A stretch of 64,000 nucleotides of DNA from Chloroflexota bacterium. Lineage in GTDB: Bacteria; Chloroflexota; Limnocylindria; Limnocylindrales; CSP1-4. Location of the stretch: positions 38,891-102,890 of the forward strand of contig VBEC01000023.1 in the NCBI GenBank assembly GCA_005883615.1. Reading direction: 5' to 3'. The number at the start of each line of letters is the position of its first letter. Within the stretch, counting starts at the first letter, position 1. Below, piece after piece: positions 15,797-27,082 of the stretch. A program made the translations under genes and the position numbers. Below the pieces are notes generated by a model that was not told the origin of the DNA, made no database searches, and was given only the letters and a program-made list of their open reading frames with translations.

Positions 15797-17485
15797 ATGG
15801 CTCAGACCCGCGAGCAGCAGATCCAGCAGGACGTCAAGGATCTGCACACGCTCGGCTACGCGCAGGAGCTGTTCCGTTCGATGGGCGGCTTCAGCAACTT
15901 CGCGATCAGCTTCTCGATCATCTCGATCCTTACGGGTGCGGTCATCCTGTACGACTACGGGCTGGCCTGGGCGGGTACGGCCGCGGTGCTGATTGGCTGG
16001 CCCCTGGTGACCGTCTTCGTGCTACTGATCGCGGCGTCCATGGGTGAGATCGCCTCGGCCTATCCCACCGCTGGCGGTCTGTACTACTGGGCGTCCAGGA
16101 TGAAGAACAAGAACTGGGGCTGGTGGACGGCGTGGCTCAATCTCATCGGCCAGTTCGCCATCGTGGCCGGCATCAACTACGCCGCCGCGGGCTTCATCAA
16201 CGGCACGATCGTCACGCCCCTGCTCGCCAACGCGGGCGTCGCGTACGGCAATACGTCTGCAGTCCTTGGGCAGACATGGCTGACCGGCCAGCTCGTGACG
16301 ATGGGCCTGATCATGCTCGTCCAGCTCGCCCTGAACGTGGTCGGGGTCAACCTCGTGTCCTTCCTGAACCAGGTGAGCGTGTGGTGGCATATCGCCATCG
16401 TCGCGGCTGTGGTCGTCCTCATCGTCCTGGTCGGCAAGCCCGACATCTCAGGGCTGAAGCTCTTTGCGATCCAGCCACTCGACACCGCAGGCTCGTGGGC
16501 CAACAACATCGGGCCCGTCAGCCTCAATTACGGTGCCGCGACCAGCTACCCGCTGATCCTGGCATTTTTCTTCTCGCTGCTCCAGGCGAACTGGACGTAT
16601 ACGGGGTATGACGCATCGGCCCACGTGGCCGAGGAGACAGTCGGTGCGCGGGTCTCGAGCGCGTGGGGCGTTTTCCTGTCGGTGGCCGTCTCGGCGGTCG
16701 TCGGGTTCGTGTTCCTGCTCGCGCTGACGACCCACCTGCCCAATCTCGGTGCGCTCTTTCCAGCCGACCCAAAGGCGCTCGGCGGCGCAGATTCGAGCCA
16801 GTACTACTTTGGTGGCGGAGTCGCCGTGATCTCGATCCTGAAGTACAACCTGGACCAGATCGCGATCCTGGGGGTCGGGCTTGGAGACTTGCTCGCCGCC
16901 GGTATTGCCATCGCCATGTGGTTCTGCGGCCTGGCTTCGATCGCCGCAGCCGGCCGGATGCTGTTCGCCTTCAGTCGTGACGATGGGCTGCCGGCAGCCG
17001 GCTGGCTCAAGAAGGTTTCGCACCGCTACCGGACGCCCACCAACTCGCTGATTGCGATCGTTCTCGTGGCGTGGCTGTTCACCCTCGCGGCCGGCGTCGT
17101 GGGCGGCGGTCAGGCCATCGTCATCGTGACGGCCGTGAGCACCATCTTCCTGTACGCCGCGTACGGGATCTGCATCTACCTGGGTGCGACGACCACCGAC
17201 TGGCTCAAGGAGCGGGTGTGGAGTCTGGGCCGCTGGTCCAAGCCGGTCGCTTGGTTGGCCGTCTTCTGGGTCGTTGTCCTGATGGTCCTGTTCTCCTTCC
17301 CAACGTCGGGCAACATCTCCTGGCCGTTCATGGCAGTCACGGGCTTGTTCCTGCTCATCTACTACTACGGCTGGGCCCGCGCTCGCTTCCAGGGCCCGCG
17401 GGTGATGGGCCAGGAAGAAGAGCTCACGGAAATCGAGCGCGAGTTCGAGCACGCGGCCGAGCAGCTGGGCGGTGCGCCCGCCTGA
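15797..17485 (+). CDS. APC-superfamily amino acid/amine permease
   Basis: The 562-residue protein has about twelve membrane helices. The early segment SMGGFSNFAISFSIISILTG and then PTAGGLYYWASRMKNKNW is typical of amino-acid/choline (ACT-type) permeases. A cytoplasmic tail rich in Glu ends it. The ATG at 15797 follows GGGAGGATTCC, a good ribosome-binding site; an upstream open frame covers the structured leader and has no similarity. It is followed by a glutamine-synthetase-like gene, so the transported substrate may be an amine or polyamine, as in Puu-type pathways. Specificity cannot be read from sequence. Confidence 0.9.
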   Translation: MAQTREQQIQQDVKDLHTLGYAQELFRSMGGFSNFAISFSIISILTGAVILYDYGLAWAGTAAVLIGWPLVTVFVLLIAASMGEIASAYPTAGGLYYWASRMKNKNWGWWTAWLNLIGQFAIVAGINYAAAGFINGTIVTPLLANAGVAYGNTSAVLGQTWLTGQLVTMGLIMLVQLALNVVGVNLVSFLNQVSVWWHIAIVAAVVVLIVLVGKPDISGLKLFAIQPLDTAGSWANNIGPVSLNYGAATSYPLILAFFFSLLQANWTYTGYDASAHVAEETVGARVSSAWGVFLSVAVSAVVGFVFLLALTTHLPNLGALFPADPKALGGADSSQYYFGGGVAVISILKYNLDQIAILGVGLGDLLAAGIAIAMWFCGLASIAAAGRMLFAFSRDDGLPAAGWLKKVSHRYRTPTNSLIAIVLVAWLFTLAAGVVGGGQAIVIVTAVSTIFLYAAYGICIYLGATTTDWLKERVWSLGRWSKPVAWLAVFWVVVLMVLFSFPTSGNISWPFMAVTGLFLLIYYYGWARARFQGPRVMGQEEELTEIEREFEHAAEQLGGAPA

Positions 17486-17621
17486 GCGACCGAAGGCCGG
17501 GCAGGCTGCCCGGCAGCGAAAACAGATGCTTCGAGGGGCCGGCCGGCCAGTCTGGTCGGCCCTCCGAATCGACGGAGCCGGACCGAGCCGGAGGAAGTCG
17601 GGTGGAGCCGCAGGAGATGCC

Positions 17622-19046
17622 ATGACCACGCTCGAAGCGCAGAGCGATCACGCGAACCGGAGCGGTCACGCTGCGAAGCACCCGCGACAGCAAGAGCTCG
17701 AGGCGATGATCGGCGACGGGCGCGTCGACACGCTGATCGTGGCCCTCACCGACATGCAAGGCCGCCTCATGGGCAAGCGGGTCCAGGCCGAGGCGTTCAT
17801 GAAGGGCGTGATCGACCACGGCGCCCACTTCTGCACGTACCTCCTGGGCACCGACATGGAGATGAACACACCGGAAGGCTTCCGGCTGATGAACTGGGAG
17901 ACTGGCTATGGCGACTGGATCGCCGCTCCGGTGTGGGACACGTTGCGCGTCCTGCCCTGGCTGGAGAAGACCGCCCTCGTTCTGTCTGACACGATCGACG
18001 AGGAGACACACGAGGAGATCCCCGTCAGCCCGCGGACCATCCTCAAGCGCCAGGTGGCACGGGCTGCCGCAATGGGCTATGCGGTCAAGGCCGGCTCGGA
18101 ATTCGAGTATTACGTGCTCAAGGACAGCTGGGACGATCTGAATGGCAAGGGCTGGACCGTGCCCGAACGGTTCGGCTACTACAACGAGGACTACCACCTG
18201 CTCCAGGCGACCAAGGCGGAGCCGCTCCACCGCCTCCTCCGAAACCACATGACCGCGGCGCGCATCCCCGTCGAGTTCTCGAAAGGGGAGGCGGCCCCGG
18301 GCCAGCACGAGGTCAACATCCGCTACGACCACGTCCTCGAGTCGGCCGACCGGAGCGTGCTGTTCAAGCACGGCGCCAAGGAGATCGCCTACCTGAATGG
18401 CTGGGGCCTGACGTTCATGGCCAAGCCCGATCACACCTGGACGGGCTCCTCGGGACACCTCCATATGAGCCTGTGGGATATGTCCGACGACCGGCCGCTC
18501 GCATCCGATGCCGATACGGGCCTGCCCTACGGCCTGTCCAAGGTCATGAGCCACTTCATCGCCGGGATGATGGCGCTATCGCGCGAGCTCGCTGTCTTCG
18601 TCGCCCCGAACATCAATTCCTACAAGCGCTACGCCTCACTTTCCTGGGCGCCGGTCAACGTGGTCTGGGGACGGGACAACCGGACGACGGGCTTCCGGCT
18701 GGTCGGGCACGGTCCGTCCCTGCACGTGGAGAATCGCTTTCCGGGCGGCGACATGAACGCCTATCTGACATACGCCGCCGTGGTCGGCGCGGGCCTGTAC
18801 GGCATCGAGCACGAGCTGCTGCTCGCGCCCGAATTCAAGGGCAATGGCTATGTGGCAACCGGCGTGCCACGCATGCCGCGGGCGCTCTACGAAGCCATCC
18901 GCGAGCTGGAGAGCTCGCGCGCCGCCGTCGAGATCTTCGGGCAGGACGTCGTCGACCATTATCTGAACGCCGCTCGCGTCGAGCAGGAGACCTACGACTC
19001 GGTCGTCCATCCGTGGGACCGGGAGCGTTACCTGGAGCGAAGCTAG
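17622..19046 (+). CDS. Glutamine synthetase-like gamma-glutamyl ligase (PuuA/GlnT type)
   Basis: ATP-dependent ligase of the glutamine synthetase family. Metal and substrate motifs are visible: GSEFEYYV near residue 160, EAAPGQHEVN near 223, SSGHLHMSLWD near 280 and the phosphate-binding RYASLSWAPVNVVWGRDNRT near 330. Length is 474 residues. It lacks the adenylylation-site context of GlnA, and its N-terminus (VDTLIVALTDMQGRLMGKR) is of the GlnT/PuuA/GlnA3 branch, which glutamylates amines or polyamines. It lies 136 nt downstream of the permease. The gap holds two GC-rich hairpins (near 17496-17512 and 17534-17567), possibly attenuating. Strict ammonia assimilation is the alternative. Confidence 0.85.
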   Translation: MTTLEAQSDHANRSGHAAKHPRQQELEAMIGDGRVDTLIVALTDMQGRLMGKRVQAEAFMKGVIDHGAHFCTYLLGTDMEMNTPEGFRLMNWETGYGDWIAAPVWDTLRVLPWLEKTALVLSDTIDEETHEEIPVSPRTILKRQVARAAAMGYAVKAGSEFEYYVLKDSWDDLNGKGWTVPERFGYYNEDYHLLQATKAEPLHRLLRNHMTAARIPVEFSKGEAAPGQHEVNIRYDHVLESADRSVLFKHGAKEIAYLNGWGLTFMAKPDHTWTGSSGHLHMSLWDMSDDRPLASDADTGLPYGLSKVMSHFIAGMMALSRELAVFVAPNINSYKRYASLSWAPVNVVWGRDNRTTGFRLVGHGPSLHVENRFPGGDMNAYLTYAAVVGAGLYGIEHELLLAPEFKGNGYVATGVPRMPRALYEAIRELESSRAAVEIFGQDVVDHYLNAARVEQETYDSVVHPWDRERYLERS

Positions 19047-19112
19047 GCCGGGACAACCGATGCCCACGCTCCGGTTTTCCACGACGCCGAGGCTGGACCC
19101 CATACTGCTCGA

Positions 19113-22100
19113 ATGACTGCCCCCGTCCAGCCTTCGGAGGACCGCGCCGAGGACCTCGAGATCGAGCGCGAGCGCCAAGCGCGAGTCCAGTCGGCGCTGT
19201 ATCGGATCGCCGAAACGGCGAGCGCCGCGCACGACATGGGCGAGTTCTACGCGTCGATCCACGCGATCGTCGGCGAGCTCATGTACGCCGAGAACTTCTA
19301 CGTCGCGCTGTATGACGAGGACCGGCAGCGCGTGAGCTATCCCTTCCATGTCGATGAACTCGACGAGGAGTGGCCCGCTCCAAACGTGTGGGACGAGATG
19401 GGATCCGGCCAGGCGACCGGCACGACGGCCTGGCTGTTTCGGACGGGCCACCCGGCGCTCCTGGACAACGCTGCACTGCACGCTCTCATCGACAGCGGTG
19501 AGGTCGCTGTGCTGGGCGTTGAGTCGGTCGACTGGCTCGGAGTGCCACTGAAAGTTGGCGGCCGCACGATCGGCGCGGTCGTCACCCAGAGCTACAGTGA
19601 GGCACACCGCCATACTCGGCAGGATCTCGACCTGCTGACCTTCGTGGGCCAGCACATTGCGACGGCTCTCCAGCGGAGCCGTGCGATCGAGGAAACCCGA
19701 CAACGAAACGCCGAGCTTGCAGTCATCAACGAGATCGGCACGGCGTTGGCCAAGCAGCTCGATTTCCACGCAATCGTGGATCTTGTGGGGGAGCGTATCC
19801 GCTCGATCTTCGAAGTCCGGACTGGCTTTATTTCGCTGTACGACGCGGCAACCTCGGTCGTGTCGTTCCCCTACTTCATCGACGAGGGCGCTCGAATCCA
19901 GCCGAAGCCTTTGGCACTCGGGCCGGGGTTGACCTCGACGGTCATCTCGACACGGCAACCGCTGCGCCTGAACACGGCCGCTGAGACGAGCGCGCATGGG
20001 GCCATCACGGTTGGGAGCGAGCTCGCCGAATCGTGGCTCGGAGTGCCGATCCTCGCCGGAGAACGCGTTCTGGGGGTGATTGGGCTCGAGCGGCTCGAGC
20101 AGTTTGGCTTCACTGAATCTGACGAGCGCCTGCTGGGCACATTGGCCTCGAGCATGGGCGTCGCCCTCGAGAACGCCCGCTTGTTCACCGAGACGAAGAA
20201 CCTCCTCGCGGAGACCGAACAACGGGCCGCGGAGTTGGCCGTCATCAACGAAATCGGCGCTGCTCTTGCGAAGCAACTCGACTTCGACGCGATCATCGAG
20301 CTCGTCGGTGAACGGCTCCGGGCGATCCTTTCCGCGCAGGCGCGCCACATCTTCATCGCCCTGTATGACAGGCGATCGAATCGTCTGACCTTCCCTTATC
20401 AGGTCGAAGACGCGAAACGGCTTCGTGAGGATGCGATCGACCTCGGGCAAGGCCTCACTTCGGTCGTGGTCCAGTTACGACGACCTTTGCGCCTGGGCAC
20501 GCTGGCCGAGCAGCTCGCCCTCGGCGCTTTCGTTGCGGAAGGCGCGACTACCACCGAGTCATGGCTGGGCGTCCCGATTGAAGCGAGCAACGAGGTCATC
20601 GGCGTGATCGTGGTCGGCCACCCGGAGCCCCACGCGTATAGCGACGCCGACGAGCGATTGGTCTCGACCATCGCGTCGAGCATGGGCGTGGCCCTCGAGA
20701 ACGCCCGCTTGTTCAACGAGACGAAGCGCCTCCTCGCCGAGACGGACGAGCGTGCGTCAGAGCTGGCGATCATCAACGAGATCGGTCAGGCGCTCGCGAA
20801 GCAGCTCGATTTCGACGCGATCATCGAGCTCGTCGGAGAACGCCTGCGGGCGATGTTCGCCGAGCAGGCGCGGGACATGTTCGTTGCAACGTACGACGCG
20901 AAGACGAAGGTGATCAACTTCCCGTACTGGATCGAGAATGGCGAACGTTTCCAATCCGAGCCGATCCAGTTTGGTGAGGGCCTCACCTCGATCATCATTC
21001 GATCGAAGAGGCCGCTGCGGCTGGACACGCTCGAGGCGGCCATGAAGATGGGGGCGATCTTTCCCCAAGGGGCGAGCTTGACCGAGTCGTGGCTCGGTGT
21101 GCCGATTCCGTCCGGGAATGATGTCATCGGCGCGATCATGCTCGCCCATCCAGAGCCCGCGGCGTATAGCGAAGCCGATGAGCGGCTCGTCTCCACGCTC
21201 GCCTCGAGCATGGGCGTTGCGCTCGAGAATGCCCGCCTGTTCGATGAGACGAAGCGCCTCCTCACCGAAACGGACGAGCGCGCCGCCGAGCTGGCGATCA
21301 TCAATAGCGTCCAGGAAGGGCTGGCGGAGCGGCTCGACATGCAGGCCATGTACGACCTGGTCGGCGACAAGATTCGCGAGATTTTCGATGCCCAGGTCGT
21401 GGACATCAGCGTCTATGACCGCGAGAACGCGACCATGCGGTTTCCCTTCGCGATCGAAGACGGCATTCGCTTCGATCGTGAGCCCACCCCGCCGATGGGC
21501 GCCCGCCGCCACGTCATCGAGAGCCGTGAGCCGCTGGTAATCAACGAGGATTTGACCAGACGCCTCCTCGAGGAGTTCGGCCAATCTGCGCGGACGTGGG
21601 GCACTCGAGAGGCGAAGTCGGCCGTGCTTGCGCCCCTTCTCGCGGGCGGCGAGGCGAAAGGCGTCATTTCAATCCAGAACCTGGACCGCGAGCTTGCCTT
21701 CAGCGAGTCGGATGTCCGATTGCTCACGACGGTCGCGGCGAGCCTGAGCGTGGCACTCGAGAACGCCCGCCTGTTCAACGAGACCACGCGCCTCCTTACC
21801 GAGACCGACGAACGGGCCGCCGAGCTGGCGATCATCAACAGCGTCCAGCAGGGGCTGGCTGAGCGGCTGGACATGCAGGCGATGTACGACCTCGTCGGGG
21901 ACAAGATCCAGGAGATCTTCGATGCGCAGGTCGTCGACATCGCCGTCTACGACCCCGAGGAGGAGCGCCTGCGTTTCGCGTACACGATCGAGCGAGGCGT
22001 CCGCTTTCACGACGAGCCAATGGCCCTGATCGGTTTCCGCCGGCATGTGGTGGAAACTCGCGAGCCCCTTCTGATCAACGAGCGGGCGATGGCCCAGGCC

Positions 22101-24971
22101 GAGGAATACGGCCAGCCGGGTGTGCTCTCAGGTGAGCCCGCCAAGGCGGTGCTCTTCGCGCCGCTCATCATCGGCGACCGAGCCAAGGGCGTGATCTCGC
22201 TCCAGAACCTCGATCGCGAGAACGCGTTCTCCGAGGCCGACGTGAAGCTCCTCACGACTCTCGCCGCGAGCCTGAGCGTAGCGCTCGAGAATGCTCGCCT
22301 GTTCGACGAGACGCGCCGGCTGCTGGCCGAGACCGACCAGCGGGCCGCCGAGCTGGCAATCATCAACGGCGTCCAGAAGGGTCTTGCGCAGCAGCTCGAC
22401 ATGGAGGCGATGTACACACTCGTCGGGGACAAGATCCGGGACATCTTTGACGCGCAGGTGGTCGACATCTCGGTCTACGACCCGGAGGCGGACGTTGTCC
22501 GTTTCCCCTATATGATCGAGCGCGGCGTCCACGTGGCGGATCTGACGATCCCGTTGATCGGCTTTCGGCGGCATGTGTTCGAGACCGGCAAGCCGATCCT
22601 GGTTGACGACTTCCCGCGCCAGGCGCTCGAGTACGGCAATCCGCTTGTGATCACCGGCGAGCCGCCCAAATCGGCCCTGTTCGTGCCACTCGTGGTCGCC
22701 GACAAGGTCGAAGGCATCGTCTCCCTCCAGAACCTCGATCGCCTGAGCGCATTCGGCCCGTCTGACCTCGACCTCCTGCTCACCCTCGCGGCCAGCCTGA
22801 GCGTGGCGCTCCAGAACGCCCGCCTCGTCGAGGAGACCCGGCAGCGAGCGGCAGAGCTCGCGATCGTCAACCAGGTGGGGCACGCCGTTGCCGCGCAGCT
22901 CGACCTGGATGGCCTGATCAACCTTGTCGGCGAGCAGATGCGCGAGACGTTCGAGGCCAACATCGTGTACCTGGCGTTCCTCGACGAGGACACCGGGCAT
23001 ATCGAATTCCCGTACTACGTTGAGGACGGGCGCCACGAGCCTCAGCGCTCGATGCAATATGGCGAAGGGCTGACCTCGCGGATCATGGAGTCGCGGCAGC
23101 CTCTCCTGCTCAATCGCGAGGAGCATTTCCGGGATCGCGGTTCGACCGTCATCGGAACGCCGGCCCGCTCGTATCTCGGCGTACCGATCTTCGTCGGTGA
23201 CAAGGCCATCGGCGTCATCAGCGTACAGAGCACGCAAGAGGAGGGCCGCTTCGGCGACTCGGATTCCCGCCTGCTCTCCACGCTGGCGGCCAATGTCGGG
23301 GCGGCGATCCAGAACGCCCGCCTGTATGCCGAGGCAAGAGAGGCCAAGAACTCGGCGGAACAGGCAAACGAGGCAAAGAGCACGTTCCTGGCGGCCATGA
23401 GCCACGAGATCCGAACGCCGCTCAACGCCATCATCGGGATGAGCGGCCTGCTGGTCGATACCCCACTCGACGCCGAGCAGCACGATTTCGCCGATACGAT
23501 CCGAACCTCCGGCGATGCGCTGCTGACGATCATCAACGACGTCCTGGACTTCTCGAAGATCGAAGCCGGTCGAGTCGAGCTGGAGGCTGCTCCGTTCGCC
23601 CTGCGCGAGACTGTGGAAGCGGCTCTGGACATCCTGGCGCCGAGCGCCGTCGATAAGGGCATCGAGCTTCTGTACTCGATCGATGACGATGTGCCGAATA
23701 CCCTGGTCGGCGACGCGGGGCGCCTGCGGCAGGTGGTCCTCAACCTGCTTTCGAATGCGGTCAAGTTCACCGAGCAGGGCGAGGTCGTGTTGAGCGTCAG
23801 CGGTCGGGCGCTCCCGGCAACCGGCCGAGGTTCGGCCGGTCCTCGCTGGGAGGTCCGAGTCGACGTGCGGGACACCGGGATCGGCATTCCGCCGGACGCG
23901 ATGGGCCGGCTGTTCCAGTCGTTCAGCCAGGTCGACGTCTCGATTTCCCGACGCTACGGCGGCACGGGCCTGGGTCTCGCCATCAGCCGCCGGTTGGCGG
24001 AATTGATGGAAGGCTCCCTCGAGGCGGAGAGCAGCGGACAGCCGGGCGAAGGTAGCTCGTTCCATTTCGTGTTCCAGGCGCCGGCTTCCGCCGAACAGGC
24101 GCGTACGCACGCACCGCACTCTGAGGTCGATCTGGACGGCCGCACGGTCCTCATCGTCGACGACAACGCCACCAATCGGCGCATCCTCGTTGCCCAGACC
24201 AGCCGATGGGGCATGGTGCCCAAGCAGACCGGCTCTCCGACCGAGGCATTGGCCTGGGTCAAGGCCGGCGAACGGTTCGACATCGCGCTCGTGGACCTGA
24301 TGATGCCGGAGCTGGATGGAATCGAGCTGGCTGCCCGGATCGCCAAGGGGCGACGGCGGCCGCCCATCCCCGTGATCATCCTGTCCTCGGTCGGCCAGCG
24401 AGACCGCGAAGGCGCGAAGGTCTCGGCCTGGCTCGCCAAGCCGGTCAAGCCGTCCGCGCTGCACGACGCGCTCGCGACTGTCCTCTTCGGCCGGGCGGTC
24501 CTGACTCCTGTGCGGCAGATCGAACGGCCCGGCGGGCCGCCCGATGCAACCCTGGGTGCGAGCCACCCTCTTCGGATCCTGCTCGCAGAGGACAACGCGG
24601 TGAACCAGAAGCTCGCGCTGCGCCTGCTTGCCCAGCTCGGCTATGGAGCGGATCTCGCGGGCGATGGCCTCCAGGCGATCGAGGCGCTCGAGCGTGAGGA
24701 GTACGACGTCGTGCTCATGGACGTGCAGATGCCCGAGCTGGATGGTCTCGCGGCGACCCGCCAAATTCGCGCCCGCTGGCCCGATAGGTCGACGACGATC
24801 GTGGCCATGACCGCAAACGCCATGGCCGGCGACCGCGAGGCATGTCTGGCCGCCGGTATGGACGACTATGTCAGCAAGCCCATTCGACCAAAGGAGCTGG
24901 CGGCTGCCCTTGCGCGAGTCCCGCCGTCCGAGGCCGCGCGTTCGCGCATCCGGGCCGCGATCGATGCCTGA
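19113..24971 (+). CDS. Soluble hybrid histidine kinase with eight tandem GAF domains and two receiver domains
   Basis: A 1952-residue cytosolic sensor without membrane segments. Eight GAF modules start near residues 24, 200, 375, 550, 725, 904, 1080 and 1248, spaced 168-179 residues. Each is joined by a signalling helix of the form [25 protein letters not shown]. Modules 2-4 and 5-7 form two similar sub-families. The kinase core follows: HisKA with the phospho-acceptor in [10 protein letters not shown] near 1429, N-box [10 protein letters not shown]-boxes DTGIGIPP and [11 protein letters not shown]. Two receivers have phospho-Asp in [10 protein letters not shown] (about 1726) and [10 protein letters not shown] (about 1867). 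It overlaps the HPt gene, so a multistep phosphorelay is likely. The stimulus is unknown. Confidence 0.95.
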   Translation: MTAPVQPSEDRAEDLEIERERQARVQSALYRIAETASAAHDMGEFYASIHAIVGELMYAENFYVALYDEDRQRVSYPFHVDELDEEWPAPNVWDEMGSGQATGTTAWLFRTGHPALLDNAALHALIDSGEVAVLGVESVDWLGVPLKVGGRTIGAVVTQSYSEAHRHTRQDLDLLTFVGQHIATALQRSRAIEETRQRNAELAVINEIGTALAKQLDFHAIVDLVGERIRSIFEVRTGFISLYDAATSVVSFPYFIDEGARIQPKPLALGPGLTSTVISTRQPLRLNTAAETSAHGAITVGSELAESWLGVPILAGERVLGVIGLERLEQFGFTESDERLLGTLASSMGVALENARLFTETKNLLAETEQRAAELAVINEIGAALAKQLDFDAIIELVGERLRAILSAQARHIFIALYDRRSNRLTFPYQVEDAKRLREDAIDLGQGLTSVVVQLRRPLRLGTLAEQLALGAFVAEGATTTESWLGVPIEASNEVIGVIVVGHPEPHAYSDADERLVSTIASSMGVALENARLFNETKRLLAETDERASELAIINEIGQALAKQLDFDAIIELVGERLRAMFAEQARDMFVATYDAKTKVINFPYWIENGERFQSEPIQFGEGLTSIIIRSKRPLRLDTLEAAMKMGAIFPQGASLTESWLGVPIPSGNDVIGAIMLAHPEPAAYSEADERLVSTLASSMGVALENARLFDETKRLLTETDERAAELAIINSVQEGLAERLDMQAMYDLVGDKIREIFDAQVVDISVYDRENATMRFPFAIEDGIRFDREPTPPMGARRHVIESREPLVINEDLTRRLLEEFGQSARTWGTREAKSAVLAPLLAGGEAKGVISIQNLDRELAFSESDVRLLTTVAASLSVALENARLFNETTRLLTETDERAAELAIINSVQQGLAERLDMQAMYDLVGDKIQEIFDAQVVDIAVYDPEEERLRFAYTIERGVRFHDEPMALIGFRRHVVETREPLLINERAMAQAEEYGQPGVLSGEPAKAVLFAPLIIGDRAKGVISLQNLDRENAFSEADVKLLTTLAASLSVALENARLFDETRRLLAETDQRAAELAIINGVQKGLAQQLDMEAMYTLVGDKIRDIFDAQVVDISVYDPEADVVRFPYMIERGVHVADLTIPLIGFRRHVFETGKPILVDDFPRQALEYGNPLVITGEPPKSALFVPLVVADKVEGIVSLQNLDRLSAFGPSDLDLLLTLAASLSVALQNARLVEETRQRAAELAIVNQVGHAVAAQLDLDGLINLVGEQMRETFEANIVYLAFLDEDTGHIEFPYYVEDGRHEPQRSMQYGEGLTSRIMESRQPLLLNREEHFRDRGSTVIGTPARSYLGVPIFVGDKAIGVISVQSTQEEGRFGDSDSRLLSTLAANVGAAIQNARLYAEAREAKNSAEQANEAKSTFLAAMSHEIRTPLNAIIGMSGLLVDTPLDAEQHDFADTIRTSGDALLTIINDVLDFSKIEAGRVELEAAPFALRETVEAALDILAPSAVDKGIELLYSIDDDVPNTLVGDAGRLRQVVLNLLSNAVKFTEQGEVVLSVSGRALPATGRGSAGPRWEVRVDVRDTGIGIPPDAMGRLFQSFSQVDVSISRRYGGTGLGLAISRRLAELMEGSLEAESSGQPGEGSSFHFVFQAPASAEQARTHAPHSEVDLDGRTVLIVDDNATNRRILVAQTSRWGMVPKQTGSPTEALAWVKAGERFDIALVDLMMPELDGIELAARIAKGRRRPPIPVIILSSVGQRDREGAKVSAWLAKPVKPSALHDALATVLFGRAVLTPVRQIERPGGPPDATLGASHPLRILLAEDNAVNQKLALRLLAQLGYGADLAGDGLQAIEALEREEYDVVLMDVQMPELDGLAATRQIRARWPDRSTTIVAMTANAMAGDREACLAAGMDDYVSKPIRPKELAAALARVPPSEAARSRIRAAIDA

Positions 24972-25335
24972 TTCTGATCCGCCCGTCTTCGACCCCGCCG
25001 TCCTCGACGAACTGCGCCGTGCGACCGGCGGAGATGACGCCTTCGTCAAGGAGCTCATCGGCACGTATCTGGCCGATGGCGCCGTGCTCCTCGAGACGAT
25101 CGCGGCCGCGCTCCAGGCGGGCGATGGCGCGGCCGTCGTTCGACCGGCTCACACGCTCAAATCGAGCAGTGCCAGCCTGGGTGCCATGCGCCTGGCGGAG
25201 CTCTCCCGGGGCCTCGAGGAGGATGGGCGCACCGGGAGCGCAATGGACCCGGGTCGCGTGGCGCACTTGAGGTCGGAATGGTCCGCGGCGAGTGCCGCCC
25301 TGGCCGGAGCCGCGAGCGGGGTCCACGAACCATGA
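24964..25335 (+). CDS. Stand-alone HPt phosphotransfer protein
   Basis: The 123-residue four-helix protein carries the phosphorylatable histidine in [13 protein letters not shown] at about residue 63. It should move phosphate from the hybrid kinase receivers to another receiver. ATG 24964 lies inside the kinase gene (8-nt overlap) and the stop overlaps the cyclase ATG (ATGA). So kinase, HPt and cyclase are one translationally coupled unit. The Pro/Asp-rich N-terminus is short. An upstream open frame would add 32 residues inside the kinase gene with no similarity. Confidence 0.93.
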   Translation: MPDSDPPVFDPAVLDELRRATGGDDAFVKELIGTYLADGAVLLETIAAALQAGDGAAVVRPAHTLKSSSASLGAMRLAELSRGLEEDGRTGSAMDPGRVAHLRSEWSAASAALAGAASGVHEP

Positions 25336-26951
25336 GTTCAATGGGCCGCGCTCTGATCGTAGACGACAGTCGGGTCAACCGCCTCGTCCTGGCCCGCCTC
25401 CTCGCGTCACTCGGACTGACCTCCGTGGAGGCCGACAACGGAAGAAGTGCCCTCGAACGTCTCCGCGACGAGGATCAGCCCGATATCGATGTCGTCCTTC
25501 TGGACATCCTCATGCCCGAGATGGACGGTTACGAAACGCTGGCCGAGATCAAGGCCGATCCAGCTCTCCGGAGCGTTCCGGTGATCGTCATCTCGGGGGT
25601 GGAGGAGCTCGAGAGCGCTGTCCGCTGCATCGAGATGGGCGCGGCAGACTACCTGACCAAGCCGTTCAACCCGGCCATCCTGGGCGCCCGGATCAACGCC
25701 TCGCTCTCGGCCAAGCGACTGCGGGACCTCGAGCTCGAGTATCTCGACCGCCAGTCCGCGACGAACGAGGTCCTCCGGGCGATCAGCCGCTCGGCGTTCG
25801 ACCTTGACACCCTGCTCACGTCCGTGATCGACACCGCCGGGCGATTGTGTCGCGCGGAATATGCGGTCATCTATCTCGCCGACGGAAATCTGTTCTATCC
25901 CGCGGCAACCGCTCGGGCTAGCGCCGAGCTGGTCGATTTCTTCCGGACGAACCCCATCTCCGTCGACCGCCATTCTCTCGTCGGGCGGGTGGCCCTGACC
26001 GGCAATGCCGTGGCGATCCCGGACGTCCTCGCCGACCCCGAGTACCGCACGAGTGAGGCGCAGTCGATCGGCGGCTGGCGGTCGCTTCTCGGGGTACCGA
26101 TCCTCAAGGACGGTCAGGTCATCGGCGTCATGTCGGCGGCGCGCAACGAGGTCAGGCCATTCAGCGAGTCCGAGACGCTGCTGGTGACCGCGTTCGCCGA
26201 GCAGGCTGCAATCGGAATCGAGAACGCGCGACTCGTGCAGACGATCGAGCGCCAGAAGCAGGCGTTGAGCCGCTTCCTCTCGCCGCAGGTGGCTGCGCTG
26301 GTGTCGACGGCCGAGGGCGAGCAGCTACTCGCCGGCCATCGTCGCCAGATCACTGCCGTCTTCTGTGACCTGCGCGGGTTCACCGCATTCGCCGAAACGG
26401 CAGAGCCCGAAGAGCTGTTCGGGGTCCTGGGCGACTACCACCGGTCGATGGGCGCGCTCATCGTCGAAAACGGCGGCACGCTGGAGCACTTCGCAGGGGA
26501 CGGGATGATGGTCTTCTTCAACGACCCGATCCCGCAGGACGATCACGTCGAGCGCGCCGTGCGCATGACCGTCGCCATGCGCGAACGATTCGGCGAGCTG
26601 TCCGGGAGCTGGAGGAAGCGCGGCTACGAGCTCGAGTTCGGGGTCGGCGTGGCGGTGGGGTATGCGACGCTCGGGCGCATCGGGTTCGAGGGACGCTACG
26701 ACTACGGTGCGATCGGCAACGCTGTGATCCTGGCTTCTCGACTGAGCAGCGAGGCTCGCCCCAACCAGATCCTGCTGAGCCAGCGCGCATTTGCAGCGGT
26801 CGAGGACCTTGTCGATGCCGAGGCCGTCGGCGAGCTGACCTTGAAGGGATTCAGCCGTGCCGTGCCGGCGGTCAACGTGCTCGGACTCAAGGCCGCCGAA
26901 TCGCGCGATCGGGCCGAGCACGAGGCCCTCGACGCCATGGTGCATCCCTAG
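25332..26951 (+). CDS. Response regulator with GAF and class III nucleotidyl cyclase domain
   Basis: A 539-residue output protein. The receiver covers residues 5-125, with phospho-Asp about 58 in LLDILMPEMDG and Lys in YLTKPFNP. A GAF domain covers roughly 150-320, and a short linker (QALSRFLSPQVAALV) leads to the cyclase at 345-530. Metal ligands are Asp in VFCDLRGFTAFAE and Asp in FAGDGMMVFF. The dimer-strand motif reads DYGAIGNAVILASRL, where the usual transition-state Asn is Ile; Arg is kept. The base-selecting Lys of adenylate cyclases appears as His. Product (cAMP, cGMP) and even activity are thus uncertain. Confidence 0.93.
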   Translation: MSSMGRALIVDDSRVNRLVLARLLASLGLTSVEADNGRSALERLRDEDQPDIDVVLLDILMPEMDGYETLAEIKADPALRSVPVIVISGVEELESAVRCIEMGAADYLTKPFNPAILGARINASLSAKRLRDLELEYLDRQSATNEVLRAISRSAFDLDTLLTSVIDTAGRLCRAEYAVIYLADGNLFYPAATARASAELVDFFRTNPISVDRHSLVGRVALTGNAVAIPDVLADPEYRTSEAQSIGGWRSLLGVPILKDGQVIGVMSAARNEVRPFSESETLLVTAFAEQAAIGIENARLVQTIERQKQALSRFLSPQVAALVSTAEGEQLLAGHRRQITAVFCDLRGFTAFAETAEPEELFGVLGDYHRSMGALIVENGGTLEHFAGDGMMVFFNDPIPQDDHVERAVRMTVAMRERFGELSGSWRKRGYELEFGVGVAVGYATLGRIGFEGRYDYGAIGNAVILASRLSSEARPNQILLSQRAFAAVEDLVDAEAVGELTLKGFSRAVPAVNVLGLKAAESRDRAEHEALDAMVHP

Positions 26952-27041
26952 GGTCGTTTCCTTCGCCCGGGAAATCGGTCGCCTTCTGTTTCGGGATCGA
27001 TATCTCGCCGATATCCAATCGTCACCGGGGAGCGTTAGGTT

Positions 27042-27067
27042 CCCGTTGCCCCGCGGTCGGCAACGGG
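27042..27067 (+). terminator. 9-bp hairpin after the cyclase gene, no U-tract
   Basis: CCCGTTGCC (27042-27050) pairs perfectly with GGCAACGGG (27059-27067). It lies 90 nt past the cyclase stop and 15 nt before the start of the deacetylase gene. It could be a terminator of the signalling operon or a leader hairpin. Confidence 0.4.
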
Positions 27068-27082
27068 CGCTGAAAGGATGGT

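Noticed and set aside
22128..25064. Very long antisense open frame (978 codons) inside the GAF kinase
   Set aside because: It is produced by the repeated GAF units and GC-rich codon usage; low-complexity Arg/Asp/Leu-rich sequence with no domain.
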